Source of the DNA: Pseudomonadota bacterium
GTDB lineage: Bacteria > Pseudomonadota > Gammaproteobacteria > Burkholderiales > Burkholderiaceae_C
Reading direction: 5' to 3'
DNA: 41,464 nt
Assembly: GCA_018241405.1 (NCBI GenBank)
Contig: JAFEDY010000040.1
Location: forward strand, 1-41,464
How positions within the stretch are numbered: the stretch's first letter is position 1; every line of letters begins with the position of its first letter. The position numbers were made by a program, and so were the translations under genes. Shown one piece after another: positions 8,793-17,849 of this stretch. A model generated the notes under the pieces. It saw only the letters and a list, made by a program, of their open reading frames with translations, was not told the origin of the DNA and searched no databases.

Positions 8793-9182
8793 ACATCCAA
8801 GGTGGCGTGGTTTCATGCTTCCTCAAACGAATCCAACTGTCCCCTGGAAACTATGTCGCCCACAATTCGTATCCAGGTGCACCGTGCCAATGTGATTTGA
8901 CGAATGCTCATTTGATCAACGGGGGGATTTCATCCATGACAGACAGGCATGCCTCCGACACGACGGGCTTTTGCCATTCTGGAAATCGGTGGCCGGCCCG
9001 CCGCGCGAAAAGAGCAAGCCGGAGTCGCCCGAGCAGCTTCTGGTGTCGATCTGGGTGTGATATTCATCTATGCCCCGAAAGAGCACAAAAAAACCGCCCA
9101 AAGGCGGTTTCTCTGCTTTGCTGACAGCGCACCCGTTACAAACGGCGGGTGGCGGGCCACCCGGGCTGTTTGCCTGAAAGGG
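8793..9182. other. 390-nt gap at the end of the accessory cassette
   Basis: No convincing gene. Short open frames here lack good start sites and recognisable content. The only clear element is the rpsT terminator near 9087-9110. This is the boundary between the lower-GC cassette and the GC-rich core genes; I see no integrase gene and no obvious flanking direct repeat. Confidence 0.6.
9087..9110 (-). terminator. Intrinsic terminator of rpsT
   Basis: Read on the minus strand: 8-bp stem AAACCGCC / GGCGGTTT (arms 9103-9110 and 9091-9098), 4-nt loop, then an uninterrupted run of seven T. It lies about 75 nt beyond the rpsT stop. Confidence 0.9.
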
Positions 9183-9482
9183 TCAGGCGGCCAGGGCCAG
9201 GGCTTTCACCTTGGCGGACAGGCGGCTCTTGTCGCGGGCGGCCTTGTTCTTGTGGAAGATGCCCTTGTCGGCAATGGTGTCGAGCACGGACTGGGCCTTG
9301 GCGAACAGTTCGGTGGCCTTGGTCTTGTCACCGGCCAGGACGGCCTTCTCGACGTTCTTGACGGCGGTGCGGTACTTCGAGCGCAGCGAAGTGTTGGCTG
9401 CGTTCAGCTTGAGGCCTTGGCGGGCGCGCTTGCGGCCCGATGCCAGGCGGGGGTTCTTTTTCTTGGGCTTTGCAGATGCCAT
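9183..9482 (-). CDS. rpsT: 30S ribosomal protein S20
   Basis: Small-subunit ribosomal protein that binds 16S rRNA early in assembly. The 99-aa product starts [22 protein letters not shown] and is Lys/Arg/Ala rich, with the typical S20 end [24 protein letters not shown]. This is slightly longer than the 87 aa of E. coli. The gene is transcribed alone, divergent from murJ, from a good sigma-70 type promoter (9528-9556), and closed by an intrinsic terminator. The rpsT/murJ divergent pair is a common arrangement in Burkholderiales. Confidence 0.97.
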   Translation of the reverse strand: MASAKPKKKNPRLASGRKRARQGLKLNAANTSLRSKYRTAVKNVEKAVLAGDKTKATELFAKAQSVLDTIADKGIFHKNKAARDKSRLSAKVKALALAA

Positions 9483-9527
9483 GATGTGTGTTCCTTGTGT
9501 CTGAGGATGTTGTCAGCAAAGCCGACC

Positions 9528-9556
9528 ATTATAGTTCACACGCTGTTTCCAGTCCA
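9528..9556 (-). promoter_or_regulatory. Promoter of rpsT
   Basis: On the minus strand a perfect -10 TATAAT (9533-9528) follows a -35 TGGACT (9556-9551, 4 of 6 matches to TTGACA) with an exact 17-nt spacer. It points to rpsT, whose ATG is 46 nt downstream of the -10. Confidence 0.8.
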
Positions 9557-9586
9557 TGGCTGCGCCAAACGCATACACTCGCCCGG

Positions 9587-11146
9587 GTGTCCCTGTTCAA
9601 AGCCGCTTCCACCGTATCGCTTCTGACCCTGGCCTCCCGCGTGACGGGCCTGGTGCGCGACCTGCTCATGGCGTCGATCTTCGGGGCCAATGTGCTGACC
9701 GATGCGTTCAACGTCGCCTTTCGCATTCCCAACCTGTTTCGGCGCCTGTTTGCCGAAGGGGCCTTCAGCCAGGCCTTCGTGCCGGTGCTGGCCGCGCACA
9801 AGACGCAGCACGGCGCCGACGCCACGCGCGGCCTGATCGACGACGTGGCCACGGCCCTGTTCTGGGTGCTGCTGCTGACCTGCGTGCTGGGCGCGGTGGG
9901 GGCGCCCGTGCTGGTGTGGGCCCTGGCCAGCGGGCTGCGCCCAGAAGGGTTCGACGCCGCCGTGTTCATGACGCGCTGGATGTTCCCTTATATCGGCTTC
10001 ATGTCGCTGGTGGCGCTGTCGGCCGGCGTGCTCAATACCTGGCGGCGCTTTGCCGTGCCCGCGGCCACGCCAGTGCTGCTGAACCTGTGCATGATCGCCG
10101 CGGCCTGGTACGGCGCGCCGCAGCTTTCGCGGCGTGGCATCGAGCCCATCTATGCCATGGTGGGCGGCGTGATGGCCGGCGGCGTGCTGCAGCTGGCGGT
10201 GCAGGTGCCGGCACTGCTGCGCCTGGGGCTGCTGCCGCGCATTGGCATGGCCTGGGCTGCGGTGCGCGGGGCCTGGCGCGACGAGGGCGTGCGCCGCATC
10301 CTCACGCTGATGGCGCCGGCGCTGCTGGGCGTGGGGGTGGCGCAGATTTCGCTGATGATCAACACGCAGATCGCGTCCTACCTGGTGCCGGGCAGCGTGA
10401 CCTGGCTGTTCTATGCCGACCGGCTGATGGAGTTTCCCACCGCCCTGCTGGGCGTGGCGCTGGGCGTGGTGCTGACGCCGCAACTGGCGGCAGCCCGGGC
10501 TGCGGGCGATGGCGAGCGCTATTCGGCCATGCTGGACTGGGGGCTGCGCATCGTGGTGCTGCTGGCCGTGCCCTGCGCCATCGGGTTGCTGACCTTCGCC
10601 ACACCCCTGGTGGCCACGCTGTTCCACCATGGCGCCCTGCATGGAAGTGACGTGGGCCAGATAGCCGTGGCCCTGGCGGGTTACGGCGTGGGCCTGCTGG
10701 GCCTGGTGGCCATCAAGGTGCTGGCGCCCGGCTATTACGCCAGCCAGGACATTCGCACGCCTGTGCGCATCGCCATCGTGGTGCTGCTGGCCACCCAGGC
10801 CATGAACGTGGCGCTGGTGCCGCTGCTGGCGCACGCGGGCCTGGCGCTGTCGATAGGATTGGGGGCGCTGATCAACGCGCTGTGGCTGCTGACCGGGCTG
10901 CTGCGCCGCGGCAGCTTCCGGCCGCGGCCGGGCTGGGGCAAGTTGGCGCTGCAGGTGGTGGCGGCCAGCGCGCTGCTGGCGGTGTTTTTGGCCTGGGCGT
11001 CGATGCAGTTCGACTGGCTGGCGCTGCGCGCGCACAGTGTGCAGCGCGCCGGCCTGCTGGGGCTGCTGTTGTGCGCTGCGGCCATCCTCTACTTCGGCGC
11101 ACTGTGGGCCTGCGGGCTCAGGCTGCGCGAGCTGTTGCGCCGGTAG
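9587..11146 (+). CDS. murJ: Lipid II flippase MurJ (MviN)
   Basis: Flips the peptidoglycan precursor lipid II across the inner membrane. The product of about 519 aa (E. coli 511) is hydrophobic throughout, consistent with 14 membrane segments of the MOP superfamily. It opens with SLFKAASTVSLLTLASRVTG and RDLLMASIFGAN, then FRIPNLFRRLFAEGAFSQAF, which are MurJ hallmarks. I place the start at GTG 9587, giving VSLFKAAS; the upstream frame is not MurJ-like and overlaps the rpsT promoter. It is divergent from rpsT and ends 16 nt before the SirB1-like gene. Confidence 0.93.
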   Translation: MSLFKAASTVSLLTLASRVTGLVRDLLMASIFGANVLTDAFNVAFRIPNLFRRLFAEGAFSQAFVPVLAAHKTQHGADATRGLIDDVATALFWVLLLTCVLGAVGAPVLVWALASGLRPEGFDAAVFMTRWMFPYIGFMSLVALSAGVLNTWRRFAVPAATPVLLNLCMIAAAWYGAPQLSRRGIEPIYAMVGGVMAGGVLQLAVQVPALLRLGLLPRIGMAWAAVRGAWRDEGVRRILTLMAPALLGVGVAQISLMINTQIASYLVPGSVTWLFYADRLMEFPTALLGVALGVVLTPQLAAARAAGDGERYSAMLDWGLRIVVLLAVPCAIGLLTFATPLVATLFHHGALHGSDVGQIAVALAGYGVGLLGLVAIKVLAPGYYASQDIRTPVRIAIVVLLATQAMNVALVPLLAHAGLALSIGLGALINALWLLTGLLRRGSFRPRPGWGKLALQVVAASALLAVFLAWASMQFDWLALRAHSVQRAGLLGLLLCAAAILYFGALWACGLRLRELLRR

Positions 11147-11162
11147 GCGCCGGATCTTGGCG

Positions 11163-12014
11163 ATGTCACTGAGCTACTCCGTTCCTACGCCTCTGGAATA
11201 TTTCGCCGCCCTGGTGCAGGGCGCGCAGGGCGACAGCATTGCGCTGCTGGAGGCTGCGGCCTGCATCGCCCACGATGAATACCCGGATGTCGACGTGCAG
11301 CAGTTCCTCGACGACACGGACCGCCTGCAGGCGCGGCTACAGCGCCACATGCCGGAAGATGCCGAGCCGCTCAAGCGGCTGAACATCCTGAACCGCTTCT
11401 TCTATGGCGAGCTGGGCTTTGCCGGCAATCTCAACGATTACTACGCGCCCGACAACAGCTACCTGCACCTGGTGCTTCGCTCACGGCGTGGCATTCCGAT
11501 CTCGCTGGCGCTGCTGTGGCTGGAGCTGGCCCAGGGTGTGGGCCTCAGGGCGCAGGGCGTGTCATTCCCGGGGCATTTCCTGGTGAAGGTGCTGATGCCG
11601 GCGGGGCAGGTGGTGCTCGATCCGATGACGGGGCATGCGTTGTCGCGCGAGGCATTGGGTGAGCGCCTGGAGCCGTTTCGTCAGCGCCAGGGCGCCGCGC
11701 AGGAAGAGGTGCCCCTGGGCCTGTACCTGCAGGCTGCATCCGCGCGAGAAGTCCTGGCGCGCATGCTGCGCAACCTCAAGGAAATCCACGGTGCGCGGCA
11801 GGATTGGCGGCGCCTGGTGGCCGTGCAGGACAGGTTGATCACGCTGTTGCCAGATGCCTGGGACGAGTGGCGCGACCGTGGCCTGGCGCATGCCGCCCTG
11901 GGCCAGTCACTGCAGGCCTTGCAAGACCTTGAGAACTATCTCGCGCATGCGCCTGTTGCCAGTGATGCGCAGGCCATTGCGCGGCGCGTAGAAGAGTTGC
12001 GCCGCGGCTCATGA
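11163..12014 (+). CDS. SirB1-family protein (transglutaminase-like fold with TPR-like tail)
   Basis: A 283-aa cytosolic protein of the SirB1/transglutaminase_9 family, whose biochemical role is not established. The signature stretch is SRRGIPISLALLWLEL followed by GVSFPGHFLVKV; at the position of the transglutaminase catalytic Cys the sequence has Ser (PISLAL). The C-terminal 90 residues (DWRRLVAVQDRLITLLPDAW, then RGLAHAALGQ) look like a TPR pair. ATG 11163 follows murJ by 16 nt, probably in the same transcript. An 18-nt perfect palindrome covers the stop codon. Confidence 0.85.
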   Translation: MSLSYSVPTPLEYFAALVQGAQGDSIALLEAAACIAHDEYPDVDVQQFLDDTDRLQARLQRHMPEDAEPLKRLNILNRFFYGELGFAGNLNDYYAPDNSYLHLVLRSRRGIPISLALLWLELAQGVGLRAQGVSFPGHFLVKVLMPAGQVVLDPMTGHALSREALGERLEPFRQRQGAAQEEVPLGLYLQAASAREVLARMLRNLKEIHGARQDWRRLVAVQDRLITLLPDAWDEWRDRGLAHAALGQSLQALQDLENYLAHAPVASDAQAIARRVEELRRGS

Positions 12015-12020
12015 GCCGCG
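12003..12020. repeat. 18-nt perfect palindrome at the sirB1-like stop
   Basis: CGCGGCTCATGAGCCGCG is self-complementary, giving a 7-bp stem and CATG loop in RNA. It covers the TGA of the SirB1-like gene and faces the universal stress gene on the other strand, 29 nt from its stop. There is no T-tract, so it is at most a weak bidirectional termination or 3'-protection hairpin. Confidence 0.5.
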
Positions 12021-12048
12021 CCGCAATGGCGCGGGCGCGGCCGGCCGG

Positions 12049-12441
12049 TCAGGCGCTTGCCTTGACGGCCAGCACCGGGCAATTCACGTTGAGCAGGATC
12101 TCCTGCGCCATGCTGCCCAGCAGCAGCTTGCCGACGGCCGAGCGCTTGCGCAAACCGATGACGAGCACCGATACCTGCAGCGCCGTGACGATTTCCTCGA
12201 TCTCCTCGATGGCGCTCTTGCCGCGCACGAACTGCTTGAACTCCGCCGTGATGGGCAGCGTGGCCAGGCGCTCTTCCACGCGCTCGACCTCGTAGCCGTT
12301 GACGATGCTGGGGTCATCGCGGCCCCCGGGGCCGGCGTTGACGACGACCAGGCGCTCATTGCGCCGGGTGGCGATTTCGATCCCCTTGTCGAGCGCGGCC
12401 CGGCCTTCGGGGCGAGGAACGTAGGCGACGAGAATGGTCAT
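12049..12441 (-). CDS. Universal stress protein (UspA family)
   Basis: Small cytoplasmic stress protein, 130 aa. It begins MTILVAYVPRPEGRAALDKG and ends with the UspA-type region VLVIGLRKRSAVGKLLLGS, then NVNCPVLAV. The nucleotide-binding signature G-x2-G-x9-G-S/T is only partly kept: the second Gly is replaced (GLRK), while the final GS is present, so ATP binding is uncertain. ATG 12441 has AAGGAAG just upstream; a longer in-frame start lacks this. It lies 103 nt downstream of the AI-2E permease gene on the same strand. Confidence 0.88.
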   Translation of the reverse strand: MTILVAYVPRPEGRAALDKGIEIATRRNERLVVVNAGPGGRDDPSIVNGYEVERVEERLATLPITAEFKQFVRGKSAIEEIEEIVTALQVSVLVIGLRKRSAVGKLLLGSMAQEILLNVNCPVLAVKASA

Positions 12442-12544
12442 GCGGTGTCTTCCTTGTGTGGTGTTGACGGGGGTAGGGTTGGAGCGGTAGCTCCAGCCGC
12501 CAGAATAGCGCAACGGTGAGTGCATTGGCGGGCCGCGTGCAAGC

Positions 12545-13630
12545 CTATACCAGGTGCGCCGCCTTCAACTCCTTCTTGAGGTAGGCGTAAAACAGCGGCG
12601 CCGCCACCAATCCGGCAGGGCCGAAGACCGCCTCGGTCACGAACATCACGGCCAGCAGTTCCCACACGCCCATATGGGTGCGCCGGCCCACCACCTTGGC
12701 GTTGATCACATATTCGGCCTTGTGGATCAGGATCAGAAAGGCCAGGCAGGCCACGGCGGCCATCGGCGACACCGACAGGCCCACCAGCGTGATGACCGCG
12801 TTGCACAGCAGATTGCCCACGATGGGCACCAGGCCGGCCAGGAAGGTCAGCGTGATCAGCGCCGGCGAATAGGGCAGCTTCAGGTCCCACAGGGGCAGCA
12901 GCACCAGCAGGAACAGGGCCGTGAGCAGAGAGTTGAAGGCCGCAATCCAGAACTGCGCCGCCACGATCTGGCGAAAGGCCTCGCCCATGCGGGCAATGCG
13001 CAGCACCAGCTGCTGCGTCAGCGGCCCACGTGCCGCGCCCACGCTGCGCACCGCTGCCAGCGCGCCTATGAGCAGACCCACGTAGGCATAGAGCAGGCCC
13101 GCGAGCCAGGCGCGGCCGGCCATGGCCAGGGCCCCCGCCTTGGCCGCCAGGTAGGAGGCCATGACGCGCTGCACCTCTTCGGTACCCGCGGGCAGTTGGG
13201 CGGCGATGTCGGGCGGCAGTTTTTCGCGCAGCTCAAGCACCGTGCGTGCCAGGTAGTCCAGCAGTTCGCGGTACTGCTGCGGCGCGTCGACGATGTAGGT
13301 GCGCGAGTGCGACAGCGCCAGCGCCAGCAGCAGCAGGGGCGAGAGCATCACCAGGGTCGCTGCCACGGTCTGACCACTGCGCGAATAGCCCCGGCCCCAC
13401 GGCCCCAGGCGACGTAGTCGCACCAGCCGCGGAGCCAGCCAGCGCGTGAGAAAAAAGCCCACGCAGACACACAGCAGCCCCGGAAGCAGGCTGCATCGCA
13501 TCACCAGCAGCAGGGCGCCGGCCATCAGGCAATAGCTGGCCACCGCAACGCCGCGTGTTGTCGGCGCCCAAGCTGGCTTGTGCGGTGGCGGTGACTCGGG
13601 TGGACCTTGTGGAGGTAGTCCCGCTGGCAT
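12545..13630 (-). CDS. AI-2E family permease (PerM/TqsA-like)
   Basis: Inner-membrane protein of 361 aa in the AI-2 exporter superfamily; members export signalling molecules or ions, and the substrate cannot be read from sequence. Several hydrophobic spans are visible (for example GVAVASYCLMAGALLLVM, LITLTFLAGLVPIVGNL). The conserved C-terminal part includes GLVPIVGN, then AEYVINAKVVGRRTHMG and GLVAAPLFYAYLKKEL. The N-terminal 20 residues are proline rich. It begins 18 nt after purM and is probably co-transcribed, an order frequent in Comamonadaceae. Confidence 0.88.
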   Translation of the reverse strand: MPAGLPPQGPPESPPPHKPAWAPTTRGVAVASYCLMAGALLLVMRCSLLPGLLCVCVGFFLTRWLAPRLVRLRRLGPWGRGYSRSGQTVAATLVMLSPLLLLALALSHSRTYIVDAPQQYRELLDYLARTVLELREKLPPDIAAQLPAGTEEVQRVMASYLAAKAGALAMAGRAWLAGLLYAYVGLLIGALAAVRSVGAARGPLTQQLVLRIARMGEAFRQIVAAQFWIAAFNSLLTALFLLVLLPLWDLKLPYSPALITLTFLAGLVPIVGNLLCNAVITLVGLSVSPMAAVACLAFLILIHKAEYVINAKVVGRRTHMGVWELLAVMFVTEAVFGPAGLVAAPLFYAYLKKELKAAHLV

Positions 13631-13648
13631 CGTGGCTGCGATGCTGGG

Positions 13649-14719
13649 TCAGGCCACGACCACGGCCGCGCCCGTGCCGCGCTCGGCAATGGCGCCGATG
13701 GTGTACACCGATTCGCCCAGCGCGCGCAGCGTGGCGGCCGTGGCCTCTGCCGCCTCGGCCGGCACCACGACGATCATGCCTATGCCGTTGTTGAAGGTGC
13801 GGTTCATCTCGATGTCGTCGATGCCGGCGGTCTTCTGCAGCCAGGCAAAAAGTTCGGTCTTGGGCCAGCTGCCGGCCAACAGGTGGGCGGCCAGGCCATC
13901 GGGCAGCACGCGCGGAATGTTCTCCAGCAGGCCTCCGCCTGTGATGTGGGCCAAGGCCTTGATGCCGCCGGGTGAGGCGGCATCCTCCGAATGCGGGTGT
14001 TGGGCCAGCGCGGCCAGCACGTTCTTCACGTACAGGCGCGTGGGCTCCATGATGGCTTGCTTGAAGGGCTTGCCGTCAAGCTGGGCCGGTGTGTTGCTGC
14101 CCGCGCGCTCGATGCACTTGCGCACCAGGGAAAAGCCGTTGGAGTGCACGCCGCTGGAGGCCAGGCCCAGCACCACGTCGCCGGCCTGCACGTTCTTGCC
14201 GGTGAGGATCTTCGACTTCTCGACCGCACCCACGGCAAAGCCGGCCAGGTCGTACTCACCGGCGGGGTACATGCCGGGCATCTCGGCGGTCTCGCCACCG
14301 ATGAGCGCGCAGCCCGACAGCTCGCAGCCCTTGGCAATGCCGCCGACCACGGCCGCTGCGGTGTCCACGTCGAGTTTGCCGCAGGCGAAATAGTCGAGGA
14401 AGAACAGCGGCTCCGCGCCCTGCACCAGCACGTCGTTGACGCTCATGGCGACGAGGTCGATGCCCACGGTGTCGTGCATGTTCCACTCAAACGCCAGCTT
14501 GAGCTTGGTGCCCACGCCGTCGGTGCCGCTGACCAGCACCGGCTCCTGGTAGCGCTTGGGCACCTCGAACAGTGCGCCGAAGCCGCCGATGCCGGCCATC
14601 ACGCCTTCGCGCAGGGTCTTCTTGGCCAACGGCTTGATGCGCTCGACCAGGGCGTCGCCCGCGTCGATGTCAACGCCGGCGTCTTTGTACGAAATGGGAG
14701 GGGTGGCGGAGGAGCTCAT
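13649..14719 (-). CDS. purM: Phosphoribosylformylglycinamidine cyclo-ligase (AIR synthetase)
   Basis: Fifth step of purine biosynthesis: converts FGAM to AIR with ATP in the cytosol. The product has 356 aa (E. coli 345). Landmarks are [32 protein letters not shown], the [12 protein letters not shown] loop, and LVKRC-type [14 protein letters not shown] place the start at ATG 14719 ([15 protein letters not shown]); a longer frame to 14896 would run into the ggt terminator. It heads a transcript that continues into the AI-2E permease. Confidence 0.96.
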   Translation of the reverse strand: MSSSATPPISYKDAGVDIDAGDALVERIKPLAKKTLREGVMAGIGGFGALFEVPKRYQEPVLVSGTDGVGTKLKLAFEWNMHDTVGIDLVAMSVNDVLVQGAEPLFFLDYFACGKLDVDTAAAVVGGIAKGCELSGCALIGGETAEMPGMYPAGEYDLAGFAVGAVEKSKILTGKNVQAGDVVLGLASSGVHSNGFSLVRKCIERAGSNTPAQLDGKPFKQAIMEPTRLYVKNVLAALAQHPHSEDAASPGGIKALAHITGGGLLENIPRVLPDGLAAHLLAGSWPKTELFAWLQKTAGIDDIEMNRTFNNGIGMIVVVPAEAAEATAATLRALGESVYTIGAIAERGTGAAVVVA

Positions 14720-14821
14720 GGAATTCAGGAAGGGGTTGGCGCGACGGCCCAAACGTGCAATTTTAGGCGTGGCGGCATGGATGGATGGCGAGCAGGCCCG
14801 TTGGCCGTGCATTCCCAAGGC

Positions 14822-14849
14822 AAAAAGCCCCGCCGTAAGGGCGGGGCTT
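14822..14849 (-). terminator. Intrinsic terminator of the gamma-glutamyltransferase gene
   Basis: Minus-strand hairpin with 10-bp arms AAGCCCCGCC / GGCGGGGCTT (14840-14849 and 14825-14834), 5-nt loop, followed by a T run. It lies 21 nt past the ggt stop and separates ggt from purM. Confidence 0.9.
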
Positions 14850-14870
14850 GCTTGTTGCTTGCGGCCGTGA

Positions 14871-16823
14871 TCAGAGCGCCCCGTTGCCCAGCACAATGCC
14901 TTCGCGCCGCGGGTCGGCTCCGCCCTGCAGCTGTGCCTGGCCGTCCTTGGTCACGCGCATGATGGTGGCCACGCCGCTGGACTGGGCGCCGCTGTTCACC
15001 GTATGGCCCTTGGCCTTGAGGCCGTTCACCAAGGCCGTCAGGTCGAGCGTGGTGTTGGAGCCGTCCACGTTGGTGGTCGGGCTGTTGGCGGCGCCGAAGT
15101 TGACCAGCGAGGTGGCCTGCTGCGCGTCCAGGCCCCAGTCCAGTGCCGCCACCACGGTCTTCATCACGTACTGGATGATTGCGCCGCCGCCGGGAGAGCC
15201 TGTGGCCATGAAGAAGTCGCCCGGCGCGCTGCCCTTGAAGACCAGCGTGGGCGCCATGGTGCTGCGCGGACGTTTGCCCGGCGCCACGCGGTTGGCTACC
15301 GGCTGGCCGCTGGCGTCCACCGGGCTGGCGGAGAAGTCTGTCAGCTGGTTGGTGAGCAAGAAGCCCTCCACCATGTGGAACGACCCCATGCTCGACTCCA
15401 CCGTCGTCGTCATCGAGACCACGTTGCCGTAGGTATCGACCACCGAGAAATGCGTGGTTCCATACTCCACGGTCTTGTCCACCCCCTGCGGCACGGGGCC
15501 GAAGTCCCCTGGCGTCGCCGTGCCCATGCTCTTGTCCGTGCTGATGAGGCTGGCGCGCAGCTTGAGGTAGTCAGGGCTCAGCAGCGAGGACAGGCCCTGG
15601 GCCGGCAGCGGCACGAAGTCGGTGTCGGCCACGTACTTGTCGCGGTCGGCGTAGGCCAGGCGCTCGGCCTCGGACACCAGGTGCACGCCCATCACGCTGG
15701 GTATGCCGCCCTCGTTCGCCGGGGTCGTGGGGCCGTACTGCGCCAGGTTGAACTGGCCCAGAATGCCTAGCGACTGCGCGATGGCAATGCCGCCGGACGA
15801 CGGCGGCGACATGGTGCACACATGGTAGGCGCCGCGGTAGTTGGTGCACACCGGATCGCGCTTCTTGGCGCGGTAGTTGGCCAGGTCGCTGAGCGTCATC
15901 AGGCTGGGTGTGATGGGCGTCCTGGCGGCATCGTCGCCCACCGACTGCGCGGCCTTGGCGATGATGGCCTTGGCCAGGTCGCCGGTGTACAGCGCATCTG
16001 CGCCCTGTGTGGCCAGGGTCTTGAGCGTCCTGGCGTAGGGCAGGTTGGTCATGGTGTCCCCCGTCTTGCGGGGCGAACCATCGGCATTGAAGTAGGTCGC
16101 CATGGCATTGGCGTCCAGCGCGAGGCTGCTGGCATTGCTGGCAATGGCCGCGCCCAGCCGCCCCGGGATCTGGAAGCCGTTGGTCGACAACTGAATGCCA
16201 TAGTCGAACAGCCCGCTCCAGGCCAGCCGGCCATGCTCCTTGTGCGCCAGGTCCAGCATGCGCATCACGCCGGGTACGCCAATGGAGCGGCCGCTGCGCC
16301 GTGCCGACGGCACCGGCGCGGGCGAGTTGGGATCGTCCTGGTTCTGCCGCGCAAGGTAGTAGCCGGTGGCGGCTGCGGGGGCGGCCTCGCGCCCGTCGTA
16401 GGCCGTGACCTTCTTGCTGTTGGCGTCGTAATACACCATGAAGGCGCTGCCGGCAATCGTGCTCGACTGTGGCTCCACCAGGCCCAGAACGGCCTGCATC
16501 GCGACCGCGGCATCGACGGCCGAGCCGCCGGCCTTGAGGATGTCGCAGCCGGCCTTGGTGGCCAGTGGCGTGTTGGCGACCGCCATGTACTTGCTGGAAT
16601 ATTTCGCCGTCAGGCCCAGGCGGTAGCCTGTGGCCGCCTCGGGGGCTGCCGGATCGCCACTCACGCCCGAGCCGACCACCACGGGGGCGCCGCTGCTGCT
16701 GCGTACCGTACAGCTGTTGGGGTCGCTGTCGACTATGGGAAAGAGGCCGCTGCTGCCTCCGCAACTGGTCAGCAAGGCCGCCGCAGCCAGCGGTGCCATG
16801 ATCCAAAGCATGTTCTTGCGCAT
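14871..16823 (-). CDS. ggt: Gamma-glutamyltransferase, predicted lipoprotein
   Basis: Cleaves gamma-glutamyl bonds of glutathione and related compounds; the precursor self-cleaves into two subunits. The 650-aa product has a lipoprotein signal with lipobox LLTSC (C21), so it is likely membrane-anchored, unlike soluble periplasmic E. coli GGT. The cleavage nucleophile is T456 in [11 protein letters not shown], followed by [12 protein letters not shown], and the small subunit carries GSPGGGAII. The large-subunit Arg region is visible as [13 protein letters not shown]. About 45 extra residues separate the lipobox from the enzyme core. The gene stands alone, divergent from hda, with its own terminator. 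Confidence 0.93.
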   Translation of the reverse strand: MRKNMLWIMAPLAAAALLTSCGGSSGLFPIVDSDPNSCTVRSSSGAPVVVGSGVSGDPAAPEAATGYRLGLTAKYSSKYMAVANTPLATKAGCDILKAGGSAVDAAVAMQAVLGLVEPQSSTIAGSAFMVYYDANSKKVTAYDGREAAPAAATGYYLARQNQDDPNSPAPVPSARRSGRSIGVPGVMRMLDLAHKEHGRLAWSGLFDYGIQLSTNGFQIPGRLGAAIASNASSLALDANAMATYFNADGSPRKTGDTMTNLPYARTLKTLATQGADALYTGDLAKAIIAKAAQSVGDDAARTPITPSLMTLSDLANYRAKKRDPVCTNYRGAYHVCTMSPPSSGGIAIAQSLGILGQFNLAQYGPTTPANEGGIPSVMGVHLVSEAERLAYADRDKYVADTDFVPLPAQGLSSLLSPDYLKLRASLISTDKSMGTATPGDFGPVPQGVDKTVEYGTTHFSVVDTYGNVVSMTTTVESSMGSFHMVEGFLLTNQLTDFSASPVDASGQPVANRVAPGKRPRSTMAPTLVFKGSAPGDFFMATGSPGGGAIIQYVMKTVVAALDWGLDAQQATSLVNFGAANSPTTNVDGSNTTLDLTALVNGLKAKGHTVNSGAQSSGVATIMRVTKDGQAQLQGGADPRREGIVLGNGAL

Positions 16824-17116
16824 AGGTTTCCTCGTCTGTAGTCAAAGAAATTCCACGATCCAAGGCGTGGGCGCTGGGCCCGGCGCTGCCATCGTTGGCG
16901 CGGGACAGCTTAAGTCATGGGGGCCGTTGGTCATGGCTGGTAAATACCCGGGTGGCTGCAGGATGCCCGCAGCAAGTTCAGGCGACGACTAAAATCTGTT
17001 GTTTACGCCCTGTTTCGCTCCCTGGCCCGCTTGCATGCGGCAGGGCATGTCCCCTGAATGCCGCACTTTCCGCACATGTCCCCATTCACCGCCCCGGCCA
17101 TTGGCCGGAGGCTCAT
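16824..17116. other. Divergent ggt/hda intergenic region
   Basis: This 293-nt spacer must hold promoters for ggt (left) and hda (right). I see a TAAAAT near 16989-16994 without a matching -35, and no clear hairpin or operator. No gene is supported. Confidence 0.4.
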
Positions 17117-17824
17117 ATGAGCCCCATGCGGCAGCTGGCGCTGGACATCGGCCTGGCGCCCGTGCCGACCCTGGCGCGCTTTTTTGCCGGCCCCAACGAG
17201 GCCGTGCTGCAGCATCTGCGCCTGGCCGTCGAGAGTGGCAGCGGAGGCGTCTTGCGCTCCAGCGTACCCGTGTACCTGTGGGGCGAGGCCGGCAGCGGCA
17301 AGACGCATTTGCTCAAGGCCGTGCAGGAGGCGCTGCGCACGCAGGGCCAGCGCGTAGGCTGGATGCAGGCCGATACCGACTACCCGCCCGCGTTTGATGA
17401 GGGCTGGGCCGCCGTGCTGCTCGACGACGTGCACCTGTACTCCACCGCGCAGCAGGCCGTGGCCTTCAACTGGTTTGTCAACGCCACCAGCCCGGCGGCG
17501 GGTGCGCCGCGCTGGGTGCTGGCCGCGGGCAGCCTGCCGCCGGCCGACCTGCCGCTGCGCGACGACCTGCGCAGCCGCCTGGGCTGGGGCCATGTGTTCC
17601 AGCTGCAGTTGCTTGACGAGCCGGCGCGCCGCACCGTGCTGCGCCAGGAGGCCGATGCGCGCGGTGTCTTCCTTGGTGACGAGGTGATGGACTACATGCT
17701 CAAGCGCTTCTCGCGCGACCTGGGCAGCCTGGTGCAGCTGCTGGACCGGCTCGACAGCTTTGCGCTGCGCACCCAACGAGCCATCACCATCCCGCTGCTC
17801 AAGACCATGCTGGAAACCGAGTAG
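17117..17824 (+). CDS. hda: DnaA regulatory inactivator Hda
   Basis: AAA+ relative of DnaA that, with the DNA-loaded beta clamp, stimulates hydrolysis of DnaA-ATP to prevent over-initiation. The 235-aa product has a clamp-binding motif at the N-terminus (Q6-L-A-L-D), Walker A GEAGSGKT (56-63) and Walker B LLDDVH (101-106), plus DLRSRLGWG as in DnaA-family sensors. ATG 17117 is chosen because GGAGG sits 5 nt upstream; MRQLALDIG at 17126 is the alternative. It leads the run hda, HAD phosphatase, pcnB, folK, with 25 nt to the next start. Confidence 0.92.
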   Translation: MSPMRQLALDIGLAPVPTLARFFAGPNEAVLQHLRLAVESGSGGVLRSSVPVYLWGEAGSGKTHLLKAVQEALRTQGQRVGWMQADTDYPPAFDEGWAAVLLDDVHLYSTAQQAVAFNWFVNATSPAAGAPRWVLAAGSLPPADLPLRDDLRSRLGWGHVFQLQLLDEPARRTVLRQEADARGVFLGDEVMDYMLKRFSRDLGSLVQLLDRLDSFALRTQRAITIPLLKTMLETE

Positions 17825-17849
17825 CGCCTTCCATATACACCACACACGC

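Noticed and set aside
9536..11035. A 499-aa antisense frame to murJ, His/Gln/Arg-rich
   Set aside because: Typical high-GC antisense shadow; murJ on the other strand is certain.
16895..17116. Extended N-terminus of Hda starting at 16895
   Set aside because: The extra 74 residues have no Hda similarity; GGAGG 5 nt before ATG 17117 fixes the start.
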